Source: CAYWMD01 sp964458575 (GTDB lineage Bacteria > Verrucomicrobiota > Verrucomicrobiia > Limisphaerales > JADLHS01). From it: 64,000 nt of DNA. The stretch spans positions 6,504 to 70,503 of the forward strand of contig CAYWMD010000033.1 of the NCBI GenBank assembly GCA_964458575.1, given 5' to 3'. The first letter of the stretch is position 1; each line of letters opens with the position of its first letter. This document shows, piece after piece, positions 15,526 through 24,449 of the stretch. The position numbers were made by a program, and so were the translations under genes. The notes beneath the pieces were generated by a model. That model was given only the letters and a program-made list of their open reading frames with translations. It was not told the DNA's origin and searched no databases.

Positions 15526-16379
15526 ACATTCCAAACCCAACCCGGATGTGCGAGCGTTGCGTCATGAATGCGACGGGGTTCAGCGCGAGCGCCTTGAGCT
15601 GCGGGATCGGATTGATGGTGTTCGCGGTCACCGGGCATCCCGTGATGGCCGAAACCACCAATGCACCCGCAACTTCGAACGCACCCGCCCCGGCGACCGC
15701 CGTGTCAAACGCGATCGAGGCCATTTCACGCTCCACGGAAACTGCCGCCGCGGCGCCGTCCACGGCGAGCGGTCTGAATGAGTCCACGTTTCGCATCATC
15801 GCGGATCGAAACATCTTCAACGCGAATCGCTCGGGCGGGCCGGTGCGCGCGTCGTCCTCGCGCCGCCCGAGCCGCGTCGAAAGTTTCACGCTGGTCGGCA
15901 CGATGGCGTATGAAAAGGGCGCGTTCGCCTTCTTCAATGGCTCGAATTCGGAATTTACCAAGGCCATCAAGGCGGGCGGTATCATTGGGGGCCACAAGGT
16001 GGCAGACGTGCTGGCCGGCGGGGTGAAGCTGGAGGCGGATGGAAAGCTGCTGGACCTGCCCGTCGGCTCCAGCATGCGACGCGAAGACGAGGGGGCGTGG
16101 CATGTGGGCGAGGGCGTCATATCGGCTGGCGGAACGAGCTATGCCGCCAATCGCGAGAACGGCGTTGCCAGCCGGTCCAGCCGCGGCGATTCGAGCAGCC
16201 GTAACGGCCGGTCCTCGTCCGAAACCGCCCCGAACAACGCGAACCCGAATGCCGATGAGATTCGGAAAGAAGAAAAGCGAGAGGAAAAGGAAATCAAGAA
16301 AGAGTTGAAGCAGGACTCCAAAGCGGAGGCCGACCTGCTCAAGCGAATGATGGAACGTCGAGAAAAGGAAAACCCATGA
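15522..16379 (+). CDS. GspC-like inner-membrane/periplasmic linker protein
   Basis: 285 residues. A hydrophobic segment near residues 20-42 serves as anchor or signal. An Ala/Thr/Pro-rich linker (45-85) is followed by the homology-region signature 'FRIIADRNIFNANR' (about 88-101) and a beta domain ('ESFTLVGTMAYEKGAFAFFNG', 'VLAGGVKLEADGKLLDLPVG'). That pattern matches GspC HR/PilP domains that contact the secretin N0 domain. The C-terminus is unusual: a Ser/Asn tract then a Lys/Glu-rich predicted coiled coil (about 245-285). ATGA overlaps both neighbours, and its position immediately before the secretin gene supports the role. Confidence 0.7.
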   Translation: MNIPNPTRMCERCVMNATGFSASALSCGIGLMVFAVTGHPVMAETTNAPATSNAPAPATAVSNAIEAISRSTETAAAAPSTASGLNESTFRIIADRNIFNANRSGGPVRASSSRRPSRVESFTLVGTMAYEKGAFAFFNGSNSEFTKAIKAGGIIGGHKVADVLAGGVKLEADGKLLDLPVGSSMRREDEGAWHVGEGVISAGGTSYAANRENGVASRSSRGDSSSRNGRSSSETAPNNANPNADEIRKEEKREEKEIKKELKQDSKAEADLLKRMMERREKENP

Positions 16380-18145
16380 AAACATTTATGCAAAAATCCC
16401 TGATCGCCGTCCTCGCGCTGGCCGCTTTGGTGGCGGCGCGGGCGCAGCAAGAGCAGCGGCAACCTGCGGACGACGCGGTTCCGGTGACCCTCCCCACGGT
16501 GGCGGCGACCGAGGATGAAACCGGCAGCGAAGCAGCCGAACAGCAACAACAAGCCGTGAGCCAGTTGATCCAGGCCGTGGTGGACGCCGCGGCGCAGGGC
16601 ACCAATGGCGAACAATCGGTCGAGGGCGAGATGGAGCAGCCCGGCGAGCGCGGGGGCCGACGGCCCATCCGCGGCCAGGGCACGCGCGGCACGACCGGTT
16701 CGGGCACCAACGCGATTTCCCTCAGCGCCTTCGTGGCGCAACAGGCCACCAACCACACGGCGGGCGCGACCCAGATGCTGCGGCTGAATTTCCGCAACGC
16801 GCCCTTGAGCATGGTGCTGGACTATTTGAGCGACGCGGCGGGCTTCACCATTAGCGCCAATTCCAAGGTGGATTTGAAAGGAACAATCACAGTCTGGTCG
16901 AACCGTCCGGTGACTCGCGACGAGGCCATTCGCATTCTCGACGAATCGCTCACGGCCAGCGGTTACGGCGCGACCGTGGAGGGGAATTTGCTCAACGTGT
17001 TCGTGGTGGACGCGACCAACACCAGGATCATCGCCGGCATTCCGAACAACGACTACACGAACATTCCCGCGACCAAGGAAATGGTGACGCAGATTGTCTA
17101 TGTTCACAACGTGGAAGCGGCGCAGTTGATCACCTCGCTCCAGCCGCTCATGCCGTCGGGCACGAGTATGACGGCCAACCAGGGCGCCAATGCGATCGTG
17201 ATCACCGACACCAAGACCAACATCCGGCGCATGGCGCAATTGGTGAAGGCACTGGACACCGCCAGTGTGAGCGCCGCCAGCGTGGAAGTGTTTCCGTTGA
17301 AACACGCGGACGCCACCGCCATGGCCCAGGTGGTGAATCAGTTGTTTCAAGGCGATTCGAGCAGCAGCCGCTCGAGCACACCTGGTTTTCCGTTCTTCCC
17401 CGGTGGTTTCCCCGGCCGGGACCGCGGCAGTTCGCGAGGCGATAGTTCGGGCAGTACCCAGGCGGGCCGCATGGCGGCATCGAAGGTCATCGCCGTCGCG
17501 GACGACCGCAGCAATTCGCTCGTGGTGAGCGCCTCCCAAGACCAGATGGCCCTGGTCCGCGACCTGGTGGAGGACATGGACGTGGACGTGGACGAACTGA
17601 CGGAAGTGCGGGTGTTCCGGTTGCAGTACGCCGACCCGCAGGAAACCGCGGATCAAATCGCGAACTTGTTCCCGGACCCGACCACCCAGCAGACCGCGAG
17701 CAGCCGGTCCAGCCGGTTCAGCGGCCCGTTTCCGGTGTTCCGCGACCGCAGCAGCAGCGGGAATTCCGCGAATCAAAGCACCCGCAAAACCGTCGAGGCC
17801 CGCGTGACGGCCGTGCCGGACCCGCGCACCGGATCGGTGATTGTCACCGCCTCCCACGACATGATGACGCAGATCGCCAATATTATCGCCGAACTGGACT
17901 CCGATCCGGCGAAGAAAAAGAAGGTGTACGTCATCAAGGTGGAAAACCGCGACCCGCAGGACGTGGTGGAAGAATTGCAGAGCGTCATCTCCACCGACAG
18001 CAGCGGCAGTTTCAACAACTCGCGCTCGACGCTCCAGCAATCCGGCAGCCAGTTGAATACGCGCCAGCAGAACAACCTCCGGAATCAGGGCAGCACCGCC
18101 GGTTCGAGCATGAATAATTCTTCCCGCAGCCGGTCGTCGCCCTGA
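16376..18145 (+). CDS. GspD N-domain protein (secretin lacking its pore domain)
   Basis: 589 residues. Signal peptide 1-22 (ending ARA). After a Gln/Glu/Arg-rich region, the periplasmic domains follow in order: N0 ('LRLNFRNAPLSMVLDYLSDA', ~138-215), N1 ('VYVHNVEAAQLITSLQPLMP'...'ANAIVITDTKTNIRRMAQLV', ~240-300), N2 (~305-400) and N3 (~405-510). These are separated by Ser/Arg-rich loops. A final half-domain 'KKKVYVIKVENRDPQDVVEE' follows, then a Ser/Asn tail. The secretin (GspD C) domain is absent; it is encoded separately 34 bp downstream. It is expected to form the periplasmic vestibule of the T2SS channel. Confidence 0.85.
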   Translation: MKTFMQKSLIAVLALAALVAARAQQEQRQPADDAVPVTLPTVAATEDETGSEAAEQQQQAVSQLIQAVVDAAAQGTNGEQSVEGEMEQPGERGGRRPIRGQGTRGTTGSGTNAISLSAFVAQQATNHTAGATQMLRLNFRNAPLSMVLDYLSDAAGFTISANSKVDLKGTITVWSNRPVTRDEAIRILDESLTASGYGATVEGNLLNVFVVDATNTRIIAGIPNNDYTNIPATKEMVTQIVYVHNVEAAQLITSLQPLMPSGTSMTANQGANAIVITDTKTNIRRMAQLVKALDTASVSAASVEVFPLKHADATAMAQVVNQLFQGDSSSSRSSTPGFPFFPGGFPGRDRGSSRGDSSGSTQAGRMAASKVIAVADDRSNSLVVSASQDQMALVRDLVEDMDVDVDELTEVRVFRLQYADPQETADQIANLFPDPTTQQTASSRSSRFSGPFPVFRDRSSSGNSANQSTRKTVEARVTAVPDPRTGSVIVTASHDMMTQIANIIAELDSDPAKKKKVYVIKVENRDPQDVVEELQSVISTDSSGSFNNSRSTLQQSGSQLNTRQQNNLRNQGSTAGSSMNNSSRSRSSP

Positions 18146-18179
18146 GGCAATGTCAACGGAAACATTCTGAACCATCCCA

Positions 18180-19349
18180 ATGCACATGAAAATCAAATCA
18201 CCCACTCACCAACGACTTGAGCAGTTGCTCGTTGTCGGCTTGCTGGCGTCGGCGGTCGCGGCCCAAGCCCAGTTTGCGCCCGGCACTTTTCCCAGTTCGA
18301 CCACGTCGCGCTCCACCTCACGCAGCGGCACGTCCAGCACGTATCCGAACAGCACGGACATCGGCCAGGCGCGCATCACCTACGATCCAGAAACGCGCAG
18401 TGTTATCGTGGTTGCGGACGAGGAGACTGCGGCGCACATCACCAATGTGGTCAGCCAGTTGGACCGCCCCACGCCGCAGGTGTTGATCAAATGCGTCTTC
18501 ATGGAAGCCACCTATGCGAACGGATCGGATATCGGGGTGGATGGCACTTACAAGCACACGGTCAAAACCGGCAACGGCAGCGGCGAAAGCTCTTACTCCA
18601 CCGCGTTTGACCTGGCGACCTCCGGCGGCATCTACACGTTTCTCGGCAAGGACTTGGAAATCACGCTGGCCGCGCTGGCCAAGGCCGGCAAGACGGAGAT
18701 TCTGTCGCGTCCATCCATACTCGCGCGCAACAATCAGATGGCCACGATCACCATCGGTCAGGAGGTGCCGTTGATCACCGGCGTGACCTATGACAGCTTC
18801 GGCAACCAGCGTAACGCCATTTCCTATTCCGACGTCGGCATCATCCTCCAGGTCACGCCGTTCATCTCCTCGGACGGCATGGTGGAAATGATCGTCGCGC
18901 CGCAAATCTCCTCTGTTTCGGATTCCACGGTCACCTTCACGCAGGGCATCGGTACCAACAACGTCGGGGGCACTTCCGCGCCCATCATCAACAAGCGTGC
19001 CGCCGACACCGTGGTGGTTGTGCCCAACGGGCAGACGGTGGTCATCGGGGGGTTGATGCAAAGCCGGAAGGTAAACACGACCGAGAAGGTGCCGGTGTTG
19101 GGAGACATTCCCCTGCTGGGCTTTTTCTTCCGGCACAAGGTCACGGCGAATGAAAAAACGGAACTGCTGATCTTCATGACCCCGTACATCGTGAATCGTC
19201 CCTCCGAACTGGCGGCGCGCTCCAACACCGACTTGAACGGCGCGGAAATGATCCGGAAATCCTTCAGCGAGGAGGAGTTGAACCGTTACCTGGACAAGGT
19301 GCCGGCGGCGGATGCCACTCCCCCCAAGCCCACGAAGAAGCGGAAATAA
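18180..19349 (+). CDS. Secretin pore protein (GspD C-terminal half as separate polypeptide)
   Basis: 389 residues with its own signal peptide (hydrophobic core LLVVGLLASAVAA, cleavage after AQA). A Ser/Thr-rich linker (32-55) is followed by the second half of an N-domain ('ARITYDPETRSVIVVADEET', ~62-98). The secretin domain proper follows: 'VLIKCVFMEATYANGSDIGV', 'EILSRPSILARNNQMATITI', 'DVGIILQVTPFISSDGMVEM', 'TVVIGGLMQSRKVNTTEKVP' and 'GDIPLLGFFF...KTELLIFMTPYIV'. The C-terminal ~60 residues may be an S-domain equivalent. It forms the outer-membrane channel, presumably together with the 16376-18145 product. Confidence 0.9.
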   Translation: MHMKIKSPTHQRLEQLLVVGLLASAVAAQAQFAPGTFPSSTTSRSTSRSGTSSTYPNSTDIGQARITYDPETRSVIVVADEETAAHITNVVSQLDRPTPQVLIKCVFMEATYANGSDIGVDGTYKHTVKTGNGSGESSYSTAFDLATSGGIYTFLGKDLEITLAALAKAGKTEILSRPSILARNNQMATITIGQEVPLITGVTYDSFGNQRNAISYSDVGIILQVTPFISSDGMVEMIVAPQISSVSDSTVTFTQGIGTNNVGGTSAPIINKRAADTVVVVPNGQTVVIGGLMQSRKVNTTEKVPVLGDIPLLGFFFRHKVTANEKTELLIFMTPYIVNRPSELAARSNTDLNGAEMIRKSFSEEELNRYLDKVPAADATPPKPTKKRK

Positions 19350-19385
19350 AACGCGCGGCCCGGAAGCACCGGCCGTGAGCCTCCC

Positions 19386-20936
19386 ATGACCTTGCACGGA
19401 CGATATCTTTATGGCCTGTTGGTGTCGGTCTGGGCCTTGGTCATTGTGTGGCAGGGGTTCGAGCACCGGCGCGTCCGGGAGTCCGCGCGGGACGAACTCA
19501 TCAATCGCGCCCGCGACATCTCGAACACCGCTGGCAGCGTCATGCACGCACTACGGCGCTTTGGCGTCGTGCCGCGCGATCGCCTCGAACCCGCCCTGAA
19601 GCCGCTTATCAAACCGGGTGACGTCAACTCCATCGCGCTGCTCAACGCCGGGGAGGAGGTCGTGGCGCTCGTGGGCGAACCGATTGCGGCCGATCTGAAG
19701 ACGCTCGTGCCCAGCGGCGCGCCCTATTGGTCCGACCGCAGCGTGGCCCTGATGAATCTGGTCGAACTTGGCACCAACCAGCTCGCGGGTGCGAGCACCA
19801 GTTCCGCTCCGGACGAGGAACGGCCCAGCCCGGTCATCGTCGTTAACGAAATGTTCAATCGCAGCACCAATCGTCCCAGCGGTTTTTCTTCCCGACCGCC
19901 GCCGCCCGAAGGCGAACCACCACCGGGAATGGAGACCGCCCCGCCACTGCCAGGTGAAGACCACGGCACCAATCAGCCGCCGCGACGACGCAGCCATCGG
20001 GGCGAGCGCGAAGGCCGCCCGCCCTTTGGCCGGCCTTTTTGGATGAGCGAAGTGGAGTACAAGGCCGCCTTGCAAAAGCAGGGGGTACACAGTTTTGTCA
20101 TCGTTCTGCCGACGACCTCCATGCAGGCGGCCATCAGTCGCGATTTGCGTTTGCGTTTGATCATCGCCTCGCTGGCGTCTTTGGCGGCCGTGGGCCTGGG
20201 CCTTGCCTGGCGAAACGTGGGTAAATCGGCCGAACTCGAGCTGCGGCTGGTGCGCGCCGCTGAACTGAACACGCGGCTCAAGGAAATGAACTTCGCCGCC
20301 GCCGGTCTCGCGCACGAAACCAAGAACCCGCTCAACATCATCCGCGGGCTGGCCCAGATGATTTCCAAACGCGACGACGCCCCGCCCGAGGTCCGCGAAA
20401 AATCCCGGGGCATCGTGGACGAAGCCGACCGCGTGACCGCGCAGTTGAACGACTTCATCAACTTCTCGCGTCCACGCGAAGTCCGGCGCACGACCGTGCC
20501 TTTGAATTCCGCCGTCGGCGAAGTTGTGCGCGCGCTTGGCCACGACGTCGAGGACAAGGCGTTGAAAATGACCGTGGCGGAGAATTTGCCGGCCATCGAA
20601 GCCGACGAACAACTGCTGCGGCAGGCGTTGTTCAACCTGTTGCTCAATGCCACCCAGGCCGTCCAGCGCGGTGGTGAAATTCGCGTTTCCGCCAGCCGCA
20701 ATGGCGCGAACGAGGCCGCATTGGAAATTAGCGACAACGGTCCGGGAGTGCCCGCGGAATTGCGCACGGACATTTTTAAGCCTTACTTCACAGCCACGCA
20801 AAAGGGCACCGGCCTCGGATTGGCGGTCGTGCAACAAATCGTCCTGGCGCATGGTTGGGAGATTGAATGTCTTCCGAATGAGCCGCGCGGCGCGGTGTTT
20901 CGGATTTCGCATTTGAGATTGGTGCCAGGCGCGTAG
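19386..20936 (+). CDS. Sensor histidine kinase, partner of the sigma-54 activator
   Basis: 516 residues, 36 bp after the secretin gene. TM1 about 7-25; a periplasmic sensor region about 26-255, which contains a Pro/Gly/Arg-rich low-complexity stretch (about 170-215); TM2 about 258-277. The HisKA H-box is AHETKNPLN with phospho-acceptor His310. The N-box is 'QALFNLLLNATQAV', G1 'ISDNGPGVP' and G2 'GTGLGLAVVQQI'. Architecture resembles ZraS/AtoS-type kinases that pair with NtrC-family regulators. Its place as last gene of the T2SS operon implies feedback control of secretion. The signal is unknown. Confidence 0.88.
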   Translation: MTLHGRYLYGLLVSVWALVIVWQGFEHRRVRESARDELINRARDISNTAGSVMHALRRFGVVPRDRLEPALKPLIKPGDVNSIALLNAGEEVVALVGEPIAADLKTLVPSGAPYWSDRSVALMNLVELGTNQLAGASTSSAPDEERPSPVIVVNEMFNRSTNRPSGFSSRPPPPEGEPPPGMETAPPLPGEDHGTNQPPRRRSHRGEREGRPPFGRPFWMSEVEYKAALQKQGVHSFVIVLPTTSMQAAISRDLRLRLIIASLASLAAVGLGLAWRNVGKSAELELRLVRAAELNTRLKEMNFAAAGLAHETKNPLNIIRGLAQMISKRDDAPPEVREKSRGIVDEADRVTAQLNDFINFSRPREVRRTTVPLNSAVGEVVRALGHDVEDKALKMTVAENLPAIEADEQLLRQALFNLLLNATQAVQRGGEIRVSASRNGANEAALEISDNGPGVPAELRTDIFKPYFTATQKGTGLGLAVVQQIVLAHGWEIECLPNEPRGAVFRISHLRLVPGA

Positions 20937-20965
20937 CCCGGATCGCGGTGAGACGGACGACCATT

Positions 20966-21134
20966 CTCCCTCTCCCAGCGGGAGAGGGCTGGGGTGAGGG
21001 AGAGTCGGACGACATTTCACGCCGCCTGGCCTCTCAGAGAATCATCACTCACACTTCGATGCCTCTTGTCTCCGAATGGTTTTGTGATCGGTCAATTCAC
21101 CCTTACCCTGACCCTCTCCCACTGGGAGAGGGGA
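20966..21134. repeat. Family A repeat pair in the opposite arrangement
   Basis: Here the element reading CCCTCTCCCAGCGGGAGAGG with GCTGGGGTGAGGG comes first (20968-21001) and the TTACCCTGACCCTCTCCCACTGGGAGAGGG element second (21103-21132). This is the reverse order from the pairs in gspH, J, K and the gspK-gspL gap. It is also the only pair in this region outside a reading frame. It occupies most of the 20937-21313 gap and may end the operon transcript. Confidence 0.8.
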
Positions 21135-21313
21135 CAGCAATCGTTCGGCTTGCATTGCCCAATGACAGCCCGGCAAACGCAGTCCAGCGAATTTCGATGA
21201 AACTAGGAACAATGCTCTGCGCACAATTTGAGAATTGACCGTTCCCATTCAGGCGGATCATCTTCAACCCATGACCGGAGAAACAGACGGAAACCGATTT
21301 TCCGCTTGCGAAA

Positions 21314-21667
21314 ATGCACACAACTAAGCGCAGAATCCTGGTTATTCTTGGCGTCTCGGTTCTCATGACAATCTTCGTCCTGGTCATGATTCACGAGTTG
21401 GAATCCAGTTTGTGGTTAAAAGCGGATACGATCAGAGCCGGCATGACGAAAGCCAATGTCTTGCAGATAATGGGTGAACCAAAAAGTATATCCAAAACAC
21501 CCGAATGGCATGCAACTGAGGAGTGGCATTACGACGGGCCCAGAAAGTTTCCTGTGAACTTTAGCTTACGCCCTCTTCGAGTCTTGGTATCCAAGCCGGA
21601 TGACTGGATAACGATCGGATTCACGAACGAAAGAGTTTTTTCGGTTTGGATTCCTTCAATCGAGTAG
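21314..21667 (+). CDS. Small membrane-anchored hypothetical protein (SmpA/OmlA-like pattern)
   Basis: 117 residues. One N-terminal hydrophobic helix (about 8-27) is followed by 'ADTIRAGMTKANVLQIMGEP', the pattern seen in SmpA/BamE-like and related small envelope domains. Aromatic beta strands follow ('EEWHYDGPRKFPVNF', 'DWITIGFTNERVFSVWI'). It lies between the kinase and its putative response regulator, on the same strand. Resemblance to BamE is only in the one motif, so the function is left open. Confidence 0.6.
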   Translation: MHTTKRRILVILGVSVLMTIFVLVMIHELESSLWLKADTIRAGMTKANVLQIMGEPKSISKTPEWHATEEWHYDGPRKFPVNFSLRPLRVLVSKPDDWITIGFTNERVFSVWIPSIE

Positions 21668-21806
21668 TTTGCGGGAGATGGTCGGATTGTTGCGAAATAG
21701 TTGTCTTTGCAGCCCAGAGTCTCGCCTGTGCCGTTCCGCCAAACCACAACCTTCCGAGATGAAAACCTTGTTCACCGCCCGCGTTGCGTTAGCATGATGC
21801 GGCAAC

Positions 21807-23156
21807 GTGGTGAAAGCTCCGTGCATCCTGATTGTTGATGACGACGCCGGTCAGCGCAGCCTGCTCCATTCGTTTTTGAAGGGCCAGGGCTTCGAGACCA
21901 TTCCGGTGGATTCCGGCGCGCGCGCGCTCGAAGTGCTCCGCGCCCAACCCGTCAGCATGATGATTTCGGACGTGCGGATGCCCGGCATGAGCGGTTTGGA
22001 AACACTCCGGCTCGCGCGCCAGGAACATCCCGTCCTGCCCGTCCTGCTCGTCACCGCCTACGCCGATGTCAAAGAAGCCGTTGGCGCCATGCGCGACGGC
22101 GCGCTCAATTACCTCGCCAAGCCGATTGATCTGGATGAATTGCTCGCCACCGTCCGGCAAGTTACCGGTTTGAGCGGCGACGCCAGTTTGAAATCAGTAG
22201 CCGCGCGTCCACTGCCGGAGAACGTCGTTGCGCGCAGTCCGCAAATGCAGGCGCTCTTTCGTGATGCCGCGCTGATTGCCGCGTCGGAAACGCGCGTGCT
22301 CATCTCCGGCGAAAGCGGCGTGGGCAAGGAAGTGTTGGCCGATGTCATTCACGCCTGGAGTCCGCGCGCGGCGGGCGAGATGGTGAAGGTGAACTGCGCC
22401 GCGATTCCTGAGACGCTGTTGGAAAGCGAACTGTTCGGCCACGAGAAAGGCGCCTTTACTGGCGCAACCAACCAGCGCATCGGGCGATTCGAGCTGGCCA
22501 GCGGCGGGACGATTTTCCTCGATGAGATCAGTGAGATGACGCCGCAGTTGCAGGCCAAACTGTTGCGCGTGACTCAGGATGGCCGCTTCCAACGCGTCGG
22601 CTCCAATGCCGAAATCCACACCAACGCCCGCATCATCGCCTGCACGAACCGCAATCTCGAAGAGGCCGTGAAGAGCGGACGTTTCCGCGAGGATTTGTAT
22701 TACCGGCTGAATGTGGTGGAGTTGAACATTCCACCGTTGCGCGAGCGGCGCGAAGACATCTTGCCCCTGGCGGCGCTGTTCATTGCGGAGTTCACGAAGG
22801 GCCGCGCGCGCTTTTCCGCCGCCGTGGCTGATTGTTTGTCGCAATACGCCTGGCCGGGCAACGTGCGCGAGTTGCGCAACGTGATGGAACGCGCCGCACT
22901 CGTTTGCCGCGGTGAAATGATTCTGCCCGAACACCTGCCGCCGCGGCTTGCCAACGGCGCGAAACCGGCCGTCGCGGCCGAGGCGAATGACACGGGCAAG
23001 CTGGAAGATGTCGAACGCCAGACGATTCTCCGTGCGTTGCGCGAGCACGATTTCAACCGCACGGAGACAGCAAAAGCATTGGGCATCAGCCGACGGACGT
23101 TGGTTTACCGGATTCAACATTTCCGGTCGCTGGGCCTGCCGGTGGATCCGGAGTAG
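21807..23156 (+). CDS. NtrC-family sigma-54-dependent response regulator
   Basis: 449 residues from GTG 21807; no in-frame ATG lies upstream. The receiver domain 1-120 has phospho-acceptor Asp55 ('MMISDVRMPG') and a Lys in 'NYLAKPID'. The AAA+ sigma-54 activation domain (about 145-370) has Walker A GESGVGKE (~168), the sigma-54 contact loop GAFTGA (~215), Walker B 'GGTIFLDEI' and 'YAWPGNVRELRN'. The Fis-type HTH is at about 405-440 ('TETAKALGISRRTLVYRI'). Together with the kinase at 19386 it is the obvious candidate to activate the sigma-54 promoter at 5231, and so the whole T2SS operon. Confidence 0.93.
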   Translation: MVKAPCILIVDDDAGQRSLLHSFLKGQGFETIPVDSGARALEVLRAQPVSMMISDVRMPGMSGLETLRLARQEHPVLPVLLVTAYADVKEAVGAMRDGALNYLAKPIDLDELLATVRQVTGLSGDASLKSVAARPLPENVVARSPQMQALFRDAALIAASETRVLISGESGVGKEVLADVIHAWSPRAAGEMVKVNCAAIPETLLESELFGHEKGAFTGATNQRIGRFELASGGTIFLDEISEMTPQLQAKLLRVTQDGRFQRVGSNAEIHTNARIIACTNRNLEEAVKSGRFREDLYYRLNVVELNIPPLRERREDILPLAALFIAEFTKGRARFSAAVADCLSQYAWPGNVRELRNVMERAALVCRGEMILPEHLPPRLANGAKPAVAAEANDTGKLEDVERQTILRALREHDFNRTETAKALGISRRTLVYRIQHFRSLGLPVDPE

Positions 23157-23158
23157 TC

Positions 23159-24418
23159 ATGGGCTGCTTCGGGATGCGACAAGTTGTGGGCATTGCGCTG
23201 ATGTGTTGCCTGACAGGCACGGCTTGCGCGGAGGAAGCAAAATCGGGGCAGTTCATCCTCTTCAATCGCACCGCGGGTCCGGGGTCGCATCGCTTTGAAC
23301 CCGTCGCGCGGGAGGAGTTCGCGGAAATTAAACGCGCATTTCCCGACGTGCCCGGCGCGGCCGTGCGGGTCGGGGTCGGTTACATCTTCTCCTATTTCCA
23401 GGCGCGGAATGACGCGGCGCTGCTGGCGTCGCTGCGTCGCGTGCTTCAGTTGGCGGCGGAAACCGATACGCCGGTGCTGATCCAGATTGACGGCGAGAAT
23501 TGGTGGAACGCGCGGCCGGACTTGTGGAACTGGTGGGATGCGAGCCAGCCGGGATTCGATCCGGCGAATCGCGAGAACGTGGAGTGGTTTGGCTGGAGTC
23601 CGGACCAGGCCCTGAAGATTGCGTGGCGCAACTGGGGCTCACAGTTGCGCATCCGTCCGCCACCGAACCTCATGAGCCCGCGCTATCGGAAGGCGTGCCA
23701 CGAAAAGATGGCGTTGTTGATACCGGTCCTCCTGGACTGGTGGAAGGCGCTGCCAGCGGAGAAAAAAGAATTGTTCGTCGGCCTCAAGGTCGGCTGGGAA
23801 TCGTCCATCGGCGTGAATGCGTGGTATTACCCGAACGGAAATGATTTGCTCAACCAGCCGGCGAGCGACGATCCAACCAGTGGTCTCAAAGCCGACGAAC
23901 TTCCGGCGCGCGGCGTGGCGCCGATCGGTTACGCGGCGGTGAAGACGGCGGGTATTCGCGATTCCGGCGCAATCACGGAAGCCGATCTGGCGGAGGTCGT
24001 GCGGTGGCATCTGGACGATCTTTGTCGTGAAGCGGCCCGGCTGGGCGTGCCGCGGGAGAAACTCTTCACCCACGTCGCCGGCTGGAAGGAGGGCGAGCTG
24101 TTATATCAGACAGCGGTGAATTCAAACAGTTGTCCGGGCTGGAGTTTTTACAAGCATGCCGCCGACCCGCGCGAAGACACTGGCGTTCAAGCCGCGCTCA
24201 AACGGAGCGATGCCCCGTGGTGGGCGGCGACCGAATGGCTTTATCAAGGGCCGAGAGAAACCAACTCGTGGCGGAAAGCGCTTCAACATACGCTGGCTGA
24301 CCGCCGTTGTCGTTACCTGTGCATCTACAACTGGGAAGGCGTTCGGAACAGCGAGCCGGTTTTGGAAGCCGTTCGCCAAACGGTGGCAGCGAGCGCGGTT
24401 GAAAAGCCAGGACACTGA
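23159..24418 (+). CDS. Secreted protein, glycoside-hydrolase-like TIM barrel
   Basis: 419 residues, starting 2 bp after the response regulator stop. Signal peptide ~1-24 (TACA|EE). The mature protein is rich in Trp, with 'TDTPVLIQIDGENWWNARPD', 'LFVGLKVGWESSIGVNAWYY', 'LFTHVAGWKEGE' and 'RCRYLCIYNWEGV'. The order of strands with acidic residues at their ends (e.g. IDGENWW, KVGWESS, YNWEG) suggests a (beta/alpha)8 glycosidase-type fold. I cannot assign a GH family. Being cotranscribed with the T2SS regulator, it is a plausible secretion substrate (inference). Confidence 0.6.
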   Translation: MGCFGMRQVVGIALMCCLTGTACAEEAKSGQFILFNRTAGPGSHRFEPVAREEFAEIKRAFPDVPGAAVRVGVGYIFSYFQARNDAALLASLRRVLQLAAETDTPVLIQIDGENWWNARPDLWNWWDASQPGFDPANRENVEWFGWSPDQALKIAWRNWGSQLRIRPPPNLMSPRYRKACHEKMALLIPVLLDWWKALPAEKKELFVGLKVGWESSIGVNAWYYPNGNDLLNQPASDDPTSGLKADELPARGVAPIGYAAVKTAGIRDSGAITEADLAEVVRWHLDDLCREAARLGVPREKLFTHVAGWKEGELLYQTAVNSNSCPGWSFYKHAADPREDTGVQAALKRSDAPWWAATEWLYQGPRETNSWRKALQHTLADRRCRYLCIYNWEGVRNSEPVLEAVRQTVAASAVEKPGH

Positions 24419-24449
24419 TCGGACGTAACGGCGACTCGAAGGATTTGCC

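Noticed and set aside
18145..18180. Secretin split explained as a frameshift or sequencing error
   Set aside because: The second gene has a complete signal peptide and linker of its own, and the first ends in a long low-complexity tail. Simple rejoining would place a signal peptide inside the protein.
16139..18205. 688-codon open frame on the minus strand across the GspD N-domain gene
   Set aside because: It lies wholly opposite a gene with clear domains. The His/Arg/Gly-rich translation is what antisense of GC-rich Asp/Ala/Ser codons gives, and there is no start context or homology pattern.
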